NCBI GenBank assembly: GCA_038533575.1
Contig: JBCAYL010000001.1
Location: 1,268,226-1,332,225, forward strand
Origin: Pseudomonadota bacterium
GTDB lineage: Bacteria > Pseudomonadota > Alphaproteobacteria > Rhodobacterales > Rhodobacteraceae
DNA: 64,000 nucleotides
Direction of reading: 5' to 3'
Shown: one piece after another, positions 44,151-53,232 of the stretch
Position numbering within the stretch: the first letter of the stretch is position 1
Layout of the letters: every line of letters begins with the position of its first letter
Translations under genes and position numbers: made by a program
The notes under the pieces: generated by a model
The model's database searches: none
Seen by the model: only the letters and a program-made list of their open reading frames with translations
Told to the model about the DNA's origin: nothing

Positions 44151-45061
44151 GGCCCGAGCAGGACGCGCAGCAAGAAGCGCCCCTTGAGAAGCCAGGCGAG
44201 GCCAAACGCCAGGAATGCCAGAAGCTCTCCGTGGTAGACGGGGCGGACGACATCGCCAAATTCGGGGACGGCATAGGGCAGCGCGGCGATGAGACCGGCG
44301 AGCCACAAGCTGAGCGAGCGGGCAAGCATCGTCTCCGAGAAGACGATCATCAGAAAGCCCACCACCATGAGCGCGAGAAAGAGGTAGTAGAGCGTGTTGC
44401 GGATGCGCTTGCTGGGGAGCTTCCTGCCTTGGGCGTCCGTGTCTTCGTCCTTGACCCTTGGGAAGGCCACGCCCGCGAAATAGAGGAGCACGACAAAGAG
44501 CACCCCGGCCCCGGCGAAGTGCCAGCGCTGCGTGCCCTCCGTGCCGATGCGCAGTTCCACGCCCTCGAGCGCGCCGTCCTCCGCACGCAGCGCGGCGGGC
44601 GCGACGGCGTCCGGGAAGCGCTCTCCCTCCACGAGCTCGCCCGTCTCAAAGCCCGGGGGCACCTCGATGACGACGGCGGGCCGCAGATCCATGAGCGTGC
44701 CTGTGGCGCAGCCCAGCCCGTCCGTGGGCGAGAAGGCCAAGACGAGTGCACCGATCCCGCCGATGGTGGCGGCGTGCCCGTCCCACCTGTTCTCGCCGCG
44801 ATAGGCGATCATGAACGCGCCTACGAAGGTGAGCGCCATGACAAAGAAGGTGCCGGCGAAGGGCTCCAGGAAGTAATGGCTGACGGATGAGCGCGGGCAG
44901 GCAGGCTCGAGCCAGCGGTCGAGCCCGGCCACGCCAAAGGCCAGGAACACCGCCAGAGCGCCGATGATGAAGGCGGTGACCCGCTCCTTGTCGTCGCTCT
45001 CCGACTTGGTGCGGTCCATGTATTGATCGTCGACGGCGTTCAGATCGTCCCAAAAGCTCAT
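44147..45061 (-). CDS. Integral membrane protein, unknown function
   Basis: A 304-residue protein with seven or eight hydrophobic segments (VTAFIIGALAVFLAFGVAGL, GTFFVMALTFVGAFMIAYRG, AGVLFVVLLYFAGVAF, LYYLFLALMVVGFLMIVF) and one hydrophilic loop of about 60 residues in the middle (near 120-185) that should face one side of the membrane. A SVSHYF motif follows the first helix. No family was recognised with confidence. It converges with sspB and overlaps its end by four bases. Confidence 0.75.
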   Translation of the reverse strand: MSFWDDLNAVDDQYMDRTKSESDDKERVTAFIIGALAVFLAFGVAGLDRWLEPACPRSSVSHYFLEPFAGTFFVMALTFVGAFMIAYRGENRWDGHAATIGGIGALVLAFSPTDGLGCATGTLMDLRPAVVIEVPPGFETGELVEGERFPDAVAPAALRAEDGALEGVELRIGTEGTQRWHFAGAGVLFVVLLYFAGVAFPRVKDEDTDAQGRKLPSKRIRNTLYYLFLALMVVGFLMIVFSETMLARSLSLWLAGLIAALPYAVPEFGDVVRPVYHGELLAFLAFGLAWLLKGRFLLRVLLGP

Positions 45062-45179
45062 GGCGCGTATCCTCTCAACTATGACGGGAGCTTACCGCCA
45101 TCTGCGCCTCCGGCCCAACGGTATTGCGCGCTTGCCTGCGCCCCATTAACCGAGGGGCAAGACGAAAGGACCGCATTCC

Positions 45180-46568
45180 ATGACGACGACCCGCACCGAG
45201 ACCGACAGCTTTGGCCCCCTCGAGGTCGATGCCACGCGCTACTGGGGCGCGCAGACGCAGCGCTCGCTGATGAACTTTCCCATCGGCTGGGAGAAGCAGC
45301 CGGTGGCCATCGTGCGCGCCCTCGGCGTCATCAAGGAAGCCTGCGCGCGGGCCAATACCGAAGCCGGCAAGCTCGACGGGATCGGCGAGGCGATGCAGCA
45401 GGCCGCCCGCGAGGTGGTGGACGGCAAGCTCGACGATCACTTTCCCCTCGTTGTCTGGCAGACGGGCTCGGGCACGCAGTCGAACATGAACGCGAACGAG
45501 GTCATCTCGAACCGCGCCATCGAGATCCTCGGCGGCGAGATCGGCTCGAAGAGCCCCGTTCACCCCAACGATCACTGCAACATGGGGCAGTCGTCGAACG
45601 ACACCTTCCCCACCGCCATGCATATCGCCACGGCGATGACGGCGCGGGATGTGACGCTGCCCGGCTTGCGCTCGCTCCACGCCGCGCTCGCGGCGAAGGT
45701 CGCGGAGTTCGAGGGCATCATCAAGATCGGCCGCACCCATACGATGGATGCTACGCCGCTCACCCTCGCGCAGGAATTCTCCGGCTACGCGCACCAGGTG
45801 GCCAAGTCGATCGAGCGGGTGGAGGCGGCGCTGCCTGACATCTACGAGCTCGCGCAGGGCGGCACGGCCGTGGGCACGGGGCTCAATACGCCGGCGGGCT
45901 GGGGCGAGACGGTCGCCTCCCACATGGCAGATATCACGGGGCTTCCCTTCGTGACGGCGCCGAACAAGTTCGAGGCGCTCGCGGGCCATGACGCCATGGT
46001 AGCCATGTCCGGCGCGCTGAAGGCCGCGGCCTCCGCGCTCTTCAAGATCGCCAACGACATCCGTCTTCTGGGCTCCGGCCCCCGCTGTGGCCTCGGTGAA
46101 CTCATGCTGCCGGAGAACGAGCCGGGATCGTCGATCATGCCGGGCAAGGTGAACCCGACGCAATGCGAGGCGCTCACGCAGGTCTGCGCGCATGTCATCG
46201 GCAACGATGCCGCCGTGGGCTTCGCAGGCTCCCAGGGCCATTTCGAGCTCAACGTCTACAAGCCCATGATGGCCTACAACGTGCTCCAATCCATGCAGCT
46301 TCTGGGCGACGCGGCGCAGGCCTTCACCGACAACTGCGTGGTGGGGATCAAGGCCAACGAGCAGCGCATCGCCAAGATCATGCAGGAAAGCCTGATGCTC
46401 GTGACCGCGCTCGCCCCCGAGATCGGCTATGACAACGCCACGACCGTCGCCAAGACCGCGCACAAGAACGGCACGACGCTCAAGGAAGAGGCCGTGGGCC
46501 TCGGCTTCGTGACGCCCGAGCGCTTCGAGGAGGTCGTGCGCCCCGAAAAGATGATCGGGCCCAAGTGA
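45180..46568 (+). CDS. fumC: Fumarate hydratase, class II
   Basis: A 462-residue TCA-cycle enzyme interconverting fumarate and malate. It shows the fumarase/aspartase signature [15 protein letters not shown], the active-site His stretch [39 protein letters not shown] near residue 100 and [19 protein letters not shown]. Length matches FumC. Two small genes follow: the first overlaps its stop codon (GTGA). Confidence 0.96.
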   Translation: MTTTRTETDSFGPLEVDATRYWGAQTQRSLMNFPIGWEKQPVAIVRALGVIKEACARANTEAGKLDGIGEAMQQAAREVVDGKLDDHFPLVVWQTGSGTQSNMNANEVISNRAIEILGGEIGSKSPVHPNDHCNMGQSSNDTFPTAMHIATAMTARDVTLPGLRSLHAALAAKVAEFEGIIKIGRTHTMDATPLTLAQEFSGYAHQVAKSIERVEAALPDIYELAQGGTAVGTGLNTPAGWGETVASHMADITGLPFVTAPNKFEALAGHDAMVAMSGALKAAASALFKIANDIRLLGSGPRCGLGELMLPENEPGSSIMPGKVNPTQCEALTQVCAHVIGNDAAVGFAGSQGHFELNVYKPMMAYNVLQSMQLLGDAAQAFTDNCVVGIKANEQRIAKIMQESLMLVTALAPEIGYDNATTVAKTAHKNGTTLKEEAVGLGFVTPERFEEVVRPEKMIGPK

Positions 46569-46750
46569 CGGTCGTCAATTTCAACAAGGCGAAGAAGGCG
46601 CGCGCCAAGGCTCGGAAGCGACAGACCGCCGACGAGAACGCGGTGAAGTTCGGACGCACGAAGGCGCAGATAGACGCCGAGCGCGCCGAGAACACGCGGC
46701 AGATCGCCCGCCTCGATGGGGTCAAGCGAGAGGACCCGCCCAAGAGTTGA
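46565..46750 (+). CDS. DUF4169-family small basic protein
   Basis: A 61-residue, highly basic protein ([20 protein letters not shown], later [18 protein letters not shown]) typical of the DUF4169 family, which often lies beside fumC in Rhodobacterales. The GTG start overlaps the fumC stop. The function is unknown; nucleic-acid binding is possible given the charge. Confidence 0.78.
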   Translation: MTVVNFNKAKKARAKARKRQTADENAVKFGRTKAQIDAERAENTRQIARLDGVKREDPPKS

Positions 46751-46907
46751 GCAGCCGAAGCTAGGAAGTCGCGCGCGGATGATTTACTCCTCGGCTCGTA
46801 CGTATGTGTAACGAGGACCGCGAGATGAGTATCGCAGCATTGACCCGGGGCGACCCGAACAGCCGACAGGGCTCTCCGCGCGCGCCCCGCGCGAGGGCTT
46901 GAGCCAG

Positions 46908-47132
46908 ATGCCCGGACGCCCCAAGAAACGGTCACTCACCCTGCGGGGTCACCGGACGAGCGTATCGCTGGAGGATGAATTCTGGGCCGAGTTCCGCGCC
47001 ATCGCCGCCGATGAAGGAAAGCCCATCAACGTCCTCGCGGCCGAGATCGACGAGGAACGCGGTCTCGAGATGGGGCTGGCCTGCGCGATCCGGCTTTACG
47101 TGCTGCGGACGCTCAAGGCGCGCCTAGCCTGA
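46908..47132 (+). CDS. Ribbon-helix-helix domain protein
   Basis: A 74-residue protein resembling the RHH_4 family: a basic N-terminus (MPGRPKKRSLTLRGHRTSVS) forming the ribbon strand, then two helices (LEDEFWAEFRAIAADEGKPI; the NVLAAEIDEERG turn) with hydrophobic C-terminus. Possibly DNA binding. ATG at 46908 chosen over a TTG three codons earlier. Its 3' end overlaps the converging P450 gene by nine bases. The 157 bp before it hold no clear gene; one 25-codon frame at 46825 is too short to claim. Confidence 0.75.
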   Translation: MPGRPKKRSLTLRGHRTSVSLEDEFWAEFRAIAADEGKPINVLAAEIDEERGLEMGLACAIRLYVLRTLKARLA

Positions 47133-48470
47133 GCGCGGCCGCGCCTTGAGCCAGATCCCGTCCTTCGCGCGAACGGTGAGATGCGCCACGGGTGCGGGCA
47201 CCTCGTCGGTCGGCTCGAAACGGTAGGCGCGCACCGCCTGCGCGAGAAGGAGCGGTCCCTCGACCATGGCAAAGCCCGCCCCCGTGCAGACGCGCGGCCC
47301 GGCAGAAAAGGGGATGAACGCGTCCCGCTGGCAGGTCTTCCCGTTCTCGGTCGTCCAGCGCGCGGGGTCGAAGCCGTCCGGATTGTCCCAGAGCCGCTCA
47401 TGGCGGTGGAGATGCCAGGGACTCAGCACGATCTGGCTGCCGCGTGGCACGGCCCGGTCGCGGAACCGGTGCGGGCAGGATGCCTCGCGGACCATCATGG
47501 GCACGGGCGGATAGAGCCGCAGCGCCTCGCGAAAGACATCGCGCGCGATGCGCAAATCCGAGACCTCCGCGAAATCGCCGGTCTTCAGCGCCTCTCGCGC
47601 CTCCACGGCCACGCGCTCCTGCCAGTCCGGATGCGTCGCCAGCAGATAGAGCGCCCATCCGAGGGCCGAGGCGGAGGTCTCGTGCCCGGCGAGAAAGAAG
47701 ATCGCGACCTGATCGACCATCTCGGCGGTGGAGAAGCGCTCCCCCGTCTCCGGGTCCTCCGTCGTCATGATCTTCGTGGCGAGATCGTCCGGCGCCGTCC
47801 CGGCCTCGATTTCCGCCATGCGGCGCGCGCAGAGCGTGCCGATAAGCGCCCGGATTGCCTTGGCCGAGGCCCGCGTCCGCCGCCGGAAGAGCCGTGGCAT
47901 CCAGCGCGGCAGCGGCACGAAGGCCGCGACATTCACCACGGGCTGCGTGCGTTGGTAGGCCCGGAATTCCTGAAAGACCCGGGCGGCGATCTCATCCTCG
48001 ATGGGCAGGGAGAAAAGCGTGCGGAAGATGACATCGGCCGCCGCGAAGCTCGCCATCTCCTCCACCTCAAGCCTGCCCGGGGAGAGACGGGCGACCATGG
48101 CCTCTGAGGCCGCCCACATGGCCGGATAGGTCTCCCGCAGGCGTCCGCCCTCGAAGGCCGGGTCGATGATGCGGCGCTGCCGCTCCCATACCGCGCCGTT
48201 CGTCAGGAAGACGGAATTCCCGAGAAGCGGCCTGAGCCCCTCGCTCACCCGGGTCGATTTCGGGAAGTCACGCGGGCTCTCGCGCAGCACTCGGCGCACG
48301 AGCTCCGGCTGGTTGACGAGAAAGCTCCGGAAAAACGGCGTCCGAAATTCCGCCATCCACGCCCGGTAGAGCCGCGCGGGCTGCGCACTCAGGATATCCT
48401 CGCGAAAGAGCCGCACGTAGCGGCGGAGCGAGACATCCCCTTCGCGCGAGGCGGGCTTCGGTGGGATCAT
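47124..48470 (-). CDS. Cytochrome P450
   Basis: A 448-residue soluble haem monooxygenase. The I-helix motif AGHETSASALGWALYLLATH, the K-helix ExxR (EALRLYPPVP) and the haem-binding loop FSAGPRVCTGAGFA with the Cys ligand are all present. It resembles the CYP4/CYP102-like fatty-acid hydroxylases in the ExxR and FSAGPR region. No ferredoxin or reductase gene is nearby. It overlaps a membrane hydrolase-like gene upstream (ATGA), so the two are probably expressed together. Confidence 0.92.
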   Translation of the reverse strand: MIPPKPASREGDVSLRRYVRLFREDILSAQPARLYRAWMAEFRTPFFRSFLVNQPELVRRVLRESPRDFPKSTRVSEGLRPLLGNSVFLTNGAVWERQRRIIDPAFEGGRLRETYPAMWAASEAMVARLSPGRLEVEEMASFAAADVIFRTLFSLPIEDEIAARVFQEFRAYQRTQPVVNVAAFVPLPRWMPRLFRRRTRASAKAIRALIGTLCARRMAEIEAGTAPDDLATKIMTTEDPETGERFSTAEMVDQVAIFFLAGHETSASALGWALYLLATHPDWQERVAVEAREALKTGDFAEVSDLRIARDVFREALRLYPPVPMMVREASCPHRFRDRAVPRGSQIVLSPWHLHRHERLWDNPDGFDPARWTTENGKTCQRDAFIPFSAGPRVCTGAGFAMVEGPLLLAQAVRAYRFEPTDEVPAPVAHLTVRAKDGIWLKARPRSG

Positions 48471-49663
48471 GCCGCCACGGAGGTGAACTTGGAGGCGGGC
48501 ACGTCGATCCGGCTCTTAGAGGGTTTCCGATCTGCATAGCGCGCGCCCAGCGTGAGCGGGCCCGCGGTGATCTTGAAATAGTCGTAGTCCTTCGGCCGGT
48601 CGAAGGCACAGAGATATTGGAAATGCAGCCGGAAATAGCGCCGCTTCAACGCGGCCCAGCGCTCCGGGCTCAGGGTCTGCGTGAAGGCCGCCGAGAAGAC
48701 GAGGGGCCATTTCTTGTCGGCCGGGGCAACGCCGCTCACGGCCACGGGATCGCAGAGCGCGAAGGCACAGCCATCCCCGGGCGCGGTGACATCCACCCAG
48801 GCCAGTTCATCGCGCGCGCTCAGATATTGCAGATCGGCGCGCAGCCGGTGCGCACCGGGCAGGAAGGAGACCATGGGGACGACCTGCCCCAGCGTGAGAA
48901 AGCCGAGCGCCGGGCCATTCGCGGGCACCCGGCCCTGCCGAATGAGATCGGCGAGGATCGACACGCCGAGATGCGCGCCAGAGGAATGGCCCACGACCAA
49001 GACCTCGTCGACATCGTCGGTCAGCGCGCGGGCGATCACATCGCCAAACTCCGACATCCTCTGCTCGAGCTGCGGCGGATTGGCCCCGCCATGCTGCGCC
49101 GAGTAGGCGTAGTCATGCATGAGATAGTAGGCGAAGATCTTGTTGTCCTTCCGGCGAAACCAGACGAGTACCGCCGGGATCACGCCGATGGCCAGGGTGC
49201 TCAGCCAAGGATGGATGAGGCCGAGGATCCGGCCCGCCAGAAGCGCGAGGAGACAGGCGGCGAGGAGCTGCACGAGCAGCATCACGATGGGATAGAGCGC
49301 CGCGATCACCGGCCCCTTGCGGAGCCACATGAGCCGGCGCAACGCGCCCGAGGCGATATAGACCCAGGCCGTCCGCACGAGCTGCAGGTAGGTCCCCGCG
49401 ATCCCCGTCTCCATGGAGCCGCGCACGATGTCTGACCAGACGAGCACGTCGATATCGGCGGCGGTCCGGCCGCCCTCGATGGCGCCCTCCACGTGCCAGC
49501 CATAGGCGCCGTCGCCTTTCTTGGGCGCAAGCGAGATTTCGTAGCCGCTGATCCGCGCCTGCTCGGCCCCTTCCTTGCGATAGAGCTCGCGGTAGCGGCG
49601 CGGATGGATCGGGTCATAGCCCGGGATGTAGAACACCCGGCGACGTGAAACCTGACGCGTCAT
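48467..49663 (-). CDS. Membrane-anchored alpha/beta hydrolase-like protein
   Basis: A 398-residue protein. It has two hydrophobic segments near 110-155 (GPVIAALYPIVMLLVQLLAA; STLAIGVIPAVLVWF) and a serine-hydrolase elbow GHSSGAHLGVS in the second half. The N-terminal VFYIPGYDPIHPRRYRELY resembles the first strand and oxyanion area of lipases. The catalytic Asp/His are not clearly placed. Substrate unknown; the coupling to a P450 suggests a lipid. The start at 49663 follows AGGAGGGTCAGGAG, a strong binding site. Confidence 0.75.
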   Translation of the reverse strand: MTRQVSRRRVFYIPGYDPIHPRRYRELYRKEGAEQARISGYEISLAPKKGDGAYGWHVEGAIEGGRTAADIDVLVWSDIVRGSMETGIAGTYLQLVRTAWVYIASGALRRLMWLRKGPVIAALYPIVMLLVQLLAACLLALLAGRILGLIHPWLSTLAIGVIPAVLVWFRRKDNKIFAYYLMHDYAYSAQHGGANPPQLEQRMSEFGDVIARALTDDVDEVLVVGHSSGAHLGVSILADLIRQGRVPANGPALGFLTLGQVVPMVSFLPGAHRLRADLQYLSARDELAWVDVTAPGDGCAFALCDPVAVSGVAPADKKWPLVFSAAFTQTLSPERWAALKRRYFRLHFQYLCAFDRPKDYDYFKITAGPLTLGARYADRKPSKSRIDVPASKFTSVAA

Positions 49664-49726
49664 CTCCTGACCCTCCTCGGCGCGGAGCGTAGCGTCAGAA
49701 AACGGCAAAAGTAAGTAGATCCGGCC

Positions 49727-50479
49727 CTAGCCGATGGCGCCGAGCGCCGGGAATTGCTCGAGAAGCCACCAGGAGAAATCGGTGAACTGGCCGGTGACCA
49801 TCATGAGGCCCACTGTCCAGAGGAGGAGCCCCATGGTCCGCTCGATACGCGCCATGTGCCGCTTCATCCACGCCATCACGCCCGTCATCGACGGAAAGAA
49901 TGCCGCCACGAGGATGAACGGCACGCCGAGGCCCAGAGCGTAGACGCCGAGGAGGACCGTGCCCCGCGTGGCATCGGCTTCGGTCGCCGCAAGCGACAGG
50001 ATCGCGCCGAGGATCGGACCGAGGCACGGGGTCCAGCCGAAGGCGAAGGCCAACCCGAGGATGTAGGCTCCGAAGGCGGAGCCGCCCCGGTCGCCCGCGT
50101 CCATGCGCATTTCCTTGTCGAGAAAGCCGATGCGGATCACCCCGAGGAAATGCGCGCCGAAGATCATGACAACGACGCCTGCGCCAACGACAAACCAGTC
50201 CTGCCCCTGCAGGAAGAACCGCCCCAGCGCCGAGGCCGTGAAGCCGAGGAGCAGGAAGACCGTCGACAGGCCCAGCACGAAGAAAGCCGCCGCCAGAAGT
50301 GCCTTGCGCCGCGCGTCCCGCGTCTCGGACATATCGCCCACGGAAACGCCGGACATATAGGCGATGTAGGGCGGCACGATGGGGAGCACGCAGGGGCTGG
50401 CAAACGAAATCAGCCCGCCGAAAAGCGCGATGGCGAGCGCAGGCAAAAGGGCCGCGTCGAGGAGATCGAAGCCGAACAT
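49727..50479 (-). CDS. ccdA: CcdA-type thiol-disulphide transmembrane protein
   Basis: About 250 residues with six membrane segments. Passes reducing power from cytoplasmic thioredoxin to the periplasm for cytochrome c maturation or other thiol targets. The redox Cys pair is present: ISFASPCVLPIVPPYIAYMS in helix 1 and AFGWTPCLGPILGAIL in helix 4. An upstream GTG at 50515 would extend the frame by 12 codons, but the MFGFDLLDAALLPALA start is preferred. Divergent from tusA. Confidence 0.88.
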   Translation of the reverse strand: MFGFDLLDAALLPALAIALFGGLISFASPCVLPIVPPYIAYMSGVSVGDMSETRDARRKALLAAAFFVLGLSTVFLLLGFTASALGRFFLQGQDWFVVGAGVVVMIFGAHFLGVIRIGFLDKEMRMDAGDRGGSAFGAYILGLAFAFGWTPCLGPILGAILSLAATEADATRGTVLLGVYALGLGVPFILVAAFFPSMTGVMAWMKRHMARIERTMGLLLWTVGLMMVTGQFTDFSWWLLEQFPALGAIG

Positions 50480-50583
50480 GCCCCTGACATAGAGTTGCGC
50501 GGCCCCCAATGTCACGGGGGTGCGTCGATACGGGGTCTCACATGTCTGTGGACCTTTGTAACAGCGCCCCCTACCTCCGCGGC

Positions 50584-50811
50584 ATGGATTTCGATGCAGA
50601 CCTCGACGCGATCGGCCTGATTTGCCCCCTGCCCGTGCTGAAGGCGCGGAAGCGTCTGGAGCCGCTGTCCTCCGGGCAAGTGCTGCGCGTGCAGGCCGAT
50701 GATCCGGCGGCGCTCGTGGATGTGCCTCACTTTTGCACGGAGGCGGGGCACGAGCTTCTGGCGCAGTCCGAAGACGGCGCGGTGCTGACCTTCTACGTCA
50801 GGAAAGGGTAG
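50584..50811 (+). CDS. tusA: TusA-family sulfurtransferase
   Basis: A 75-residue sulphur-carrier protein with the active-site Cys14 in DAIGLICPLPVLKARKRL and the conserved VDVPHFCTEAGHEL. It moves persulphide sulphur, for example to tRNA thiolation or molybdenum cofactor. The ATG at 50584 matches the usual family start (FDADLD); an ATG 14 codons upstream exists. Divergent from ccdA, convergent with bmt (14 bp overlap). Confidence 0.86.
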   Translation: MDFDADLDAIGLICPLPVLKARKRLEPLSSGQVLRVQADDPAALVDVPHFCTEAGHELLAQSEDGAVLTFYVRKG

Positions 50812-51829
50812 CGCTGCGGCGGCGCCCACGGCGGACACGCTCGGGGCGCTTGCCGGCTTCGGTGCCGTCGCTCGCGCTCGAAAAGCCGCCGAGCGCCGCC
50901 GTGATCTGCTCCAGCGCGGGCTCCGGGCCCTTGGGGCGGCTCTCAAGCGCTGCGCGCATCAGGCGCAGATGCTCAGGCGTCGTGCCACAGCACCCGCCGA
51001 TGATCGTCGCCCCTGCGTCCCGCGCGAGAGCGGCGTAATCCGCCATGAGCTCCGGCGTTCCGTCATAGTGGATATGGCCATCGTGGTATTTCGGGATGCC
51101 CGCATTGCCCTTCGCGATGATCGGCCGCTTGGCGTCCTTCCGAAAGCCGAGCACGGTGCGCAGCAGGTCCGAGGCTCCCACGCCGCAATTGGCACCGAAA
51201 GCGATGGGCGGGTTGGGGAGGCGCTCCACGAGGCGCGCGAGCTCGGGCGCGGTCAGGCCCATCATCGTGCGGCCGGCGGTGTCGAAACTCATCGTGCCGC
51301 ACCACGCCATCCCGGCCCGGGCAAAGCCTTCTGCGGCAGCCTTGAATTCCTCCGCCGCCGAGATCGTCTCGAGCCAGAGCACATCCGCCCCGCCCTCCTT
51401 CAGGCCTTCCGCCTGTTCGTGGAACATCTCGGCAGCCAGCTCGTGCGTGAGGCTGCCCATGGGGGCCATGATCTCTCCGGTGGGGCCCACGGAGCCTGCC
51501 ACGATCACAGGCCGCCCGGCCCGGTCGGCCACCTCCCGCGCGATCTCCGCCGAGATGCGCGAGAGCTCCCGGGCGCGGTGGGCTGCGCCGTGCAGCTTCA
51601 GGCGGGACGCGTTGCCGCCGAAGCTGTTGGTCAGGAAAAGGTCGGAGCCGCCATGCACGGCGCCCTGGTAGAGCGCGGTGATCTTCGCGGGCTCGGTCTC
51701 GTTCCAGAGCTCGGGCGCGTCGCCGCTCTCGAGCCCCATGTTGAAGAGGTTCGTACCCGTGGCGCCGTCCGCCAGGACCCAGCCCTGCGCCGCGATGAGA
51801 TCGGTGAGTTTGCGCGAACCGGGCGTCAT
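50798..51829 (-). CDS. bmt: Homocysteine S-methyltransferase domain protein (Bmt; likely N-terminal part of a split MetH)
   Basis: A 343-residue zinc methyltransferase that activates homocysteine. Zinc ligands: the Cys in FGANCGVGASDLL and the Cys pair in GGCCGTTPEHLRLM. The N-terminus WVLADGATGTNLFNMGLESG is that of the MetH homocysteine domain. Annotated in relatives as betaine-homocysteine methyltransferase, but in Rhodobacterales it has been shown to be one of three proteins replacing MetH; the corrinoid protein at 62277 would be another. A terminator hairpin with six T's sits about 15 bp before its start codon, so transcription is probably attenuated. Confidence 0.85.
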   Translation of the reverse strand: MTPGSRKLTDLIAAQGWVLADGATGTNLFNMGLESGDAPELWNETEPAKITALYQGAVHGGSDLFLTNSFGGNASRLKLHGAAHRARELSRISAEIAREVADRAGRPVIVAGSVGPTGEIMAPMGSLTHELAAEMFHEQAEGLKEGGADVLWLETISAAEEFKAAAEGFARAGMAWCGTMSFDTAGRTMMGLTAPELARLVERLPNPPIAFGANCGVGASDLLRTVLGFRKDAKRPIIAKGNAGIPKYHDGHIHYDGTPELMADYAALARDAGATIIGGCCGTTPEHLRLMRAALESRPKGPEPALEQITAALGGFSSASDGTEAGKRPERVRRGRRRSATLS

Positions 51830-51843
51830 GGAGCCTCCGACAT

Positions 51844-51869
51844 AAAAAAGGGCCCGCGGATGCGAGCCC
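51844..51869 (-). terminator. Attenuator/terminator directly upstream of bmt
   Basis: On the minus strand GGGCTCGC (51869-51862), loop ATCC, GCGGGCCC (51857-51850), then TTTTTT (51849-51844). The stem is complete only in minus-strand RNA because one pair is G-U, which fixes the direction. It ends 14 bases before the bmt ATG, with the ribosome-binding site GGAGG in between. It could end the zeta-subunit transcript, but bmt has no room for its own promoter after it, so conditional read-through (riboswitch or attenuation) is suspected. The 60 bases upstream can form CATAA/TTATG and TGAC/GTCA stems. Confidence 0.65.
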
Positions 51870-51934
51870 CTCCCCTCTGCCCTGACCGTGCAGTCAAAGC
51901 AAATTCATAACCGTCATGTAAATTATGAGCTGGC

Positions 51935-52249
51935 CTACAGTTCCGCCACGAGCTGTGCCTTCGCTTCCACGAGAAGCTCGGCCATCTTGGCGCGGATCAC
52001 CGTCTCCTCGGCCTTCTCGCCCAGATCACCGGAGACCTTGCGATAGACGTCCTCGTCCCCGGCCTCCTCGAAGTCGGACTTCACCACTTCCATGGCGTAG
52101 GCCTGTGCCTCGTCGCCGGATTTCCCCATGAGCTCTGCAGCCCAAAGCCCCAGGAGCTTGTTGCGCCGCGCCTCGGCCTTGAATTGCATCTGCGCGTCGT
52201 GGGCGAACTTGTTTTCGAATGCATCGGCGCGCTCGTCAAAGCTGGACAT
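51935..52249 (-). CDS. F1-ATPase inhibitory zeta subunit (DUF1476)
   Basis: A 104-residue helical protein of the DUF1476 family, identified in Paracoccus denitrificans as the zeta subunit that blocks ATP hydrolysis by the F1Fo-ATP synthase. ADAFENKFAHDAQMQFKAEA and RRNKLLGLWAAELMGKSG are the diagnostic stretches, followed by DFEEAGDEDVYRKVSGDLGE. The start at 52249 has AGGAGG 8 bp upstream. Divergent from purC. Confidence 0.9.
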   Translation of the reverse strand: MSSFDERADAFENKFAHDAQMQFKAEARRNKLLGLWAAELMGKSGDEAQAYAMEVVKSDFEEAGDEDVYRKVSGDLGEKAEETVIRAKMAELLVEAKAQLVAEL

Positions 52250-52400
52250 CGGCCGGACCTCCTCGTGATTGCCTTTCTGCCACATATCAAGGCTCGAGAG
52301 CGCTTTGCCAAGACCTTGACGGCCCTTGCCGCAACCCAGCCCATGACATATGAGCCCCTGAAGCGCCGCACCGGGCGCTGATTACCCGTTGGAGTGGCCC

Positions 52401-53162
52401 ATGGCACGTCGGAAGAAGATCTACGAAGGCAAGGCCAAGATCCTCTACGAAGGCCCCGAACCGGGCACCATCGTCCAGTACTTCAAGGACGATGCCACCG
52501 CCTTCAATGCCGAGAAATCAGCAGTGATCGAGGGCAAGGGCGTGCTCAACAACCGGCTCAGCGAGTATTTCATGACCGGGCTCAACAGCGTGGGCGTGCC
52601 CACGCATTTCCTGAAGCGCCTGAACATGCGCGAGCAGATGGTGCGCGCCGCAGAGATCATCCCGCTCGAAGTGATTGTCCGCAATTATGCGGCCGGCAGT
52701 CTCTCCAAGCGGCTCGGGCTCGAGGAAGGCAGCGCCCTGCCCCGCCCGATCATCGAATTCTGCCTCAAGGACGATGCGCTGGGCGATCCGCTCGTGGCCG
52801 AGGAGCACATCATTGCCTTCGGCTGGGCCTCCCAGCAGGACCTCGACGACATGGTCGCGCTCGCGCTCCGCGTCAACGACTTCATGTCCGGCGTCATGTA
52901 CGGCGTGGGCATCCGCCTCGCGGACTTCAAGATCGAGATCGGCCGGGTCTGGGAAGGTGATTTCCAGCGCCTCATCGTGGCCGACGAGATCAGCCCCGAC
53001 AGCTGCCGCCTCTGGGACATGGAAACCGGCGAAAAGCTCGACAAGGACGTCTTCCGACGCGATCTCGGCTCGCTCACGGACGCCTATACCGAGGTCGCCA
53101 AGCGGCTCGGCGTCTTGCCGGCCAACGCGATGCCGATGACCAAGCCCACGCTTGTGAACTGA
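52401..53162 (+). CDS. purC: SAICAR synthetase (phosphoribosylaminoimidazole-succinocarboxamide synthase)
   Basis: A 253-residue enzyme of purine synthesis joining aspartate to CAIR with ATP. It starts with [20 protein letters not shown] (KIYEGKAK motif), then [14 protein letters not shown], and later [10 protein letters not shown] and [12 protein letters not shown]. The ATG at 52401 follows GGAG at proper distance. It heads purC-purS-purQ; the spacer before purS has four copies of an 11-base repeat. Confidence 0.96.
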   Translation: MARRKKIYEGKAKILYEGPEPGTIVQYFKDDATAFNAEKSAVIEGKGVLNNRLSEYFMTGLNSVGVPTHFLKRLNMREQMVRAAEIIPLEVIVRNYAAGSLSKRLGLEEGSALPRPIIEFCLKDDALGDPLVAEEHIIAFGWASQQDLDDMVALALRVNDFMSGVMYGVGIRLADFKIEIGRVWEGDFQRLIVADEISPDSCRLWDMETGEKLDKDVFRRDLGSLTDAYTEVAKRLGVLPANAMPMTKPTLVN

Positions 53163-53163
53163 G

Positions 53164-53207
53164 CCTTCCGAGGACCTTCAGGGAGCCTTCCAAGGGCCTT
53201 CCGGGGC
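53164..53207 (+). repeat. Four tandem imperfect 11-bp repeats after purC
   Basis: Consecutive units start with CCTTC at 53164, 53175, 53186 and 53197: CCTTCCGAGGA, CCTTCAGGGAG, CCTTCCAAGGG, CCTTCCGGGGC. They begin one base after the purC stop and fill most of the 70 bp before purS. Copy number could vary between strains. Confidence 0.8.
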
Positions 53208-53232
53208 CCGCGACGATCAAAAAGGGGACGCC

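Noticed and set aside
46825..46902. A 25-codon frame between DUF4169 and the RHH gene with a GAGG upstream
   Set aside because: Too short and without any supporting feature; coding status cannot be judged.
51870..51934. SAM-II riboswitch upstream of bmt
   Set aside because: The first stem and loop lengths and the 3' pseudoknot strand do not match what I know of the consensus; only the terminator is certain.
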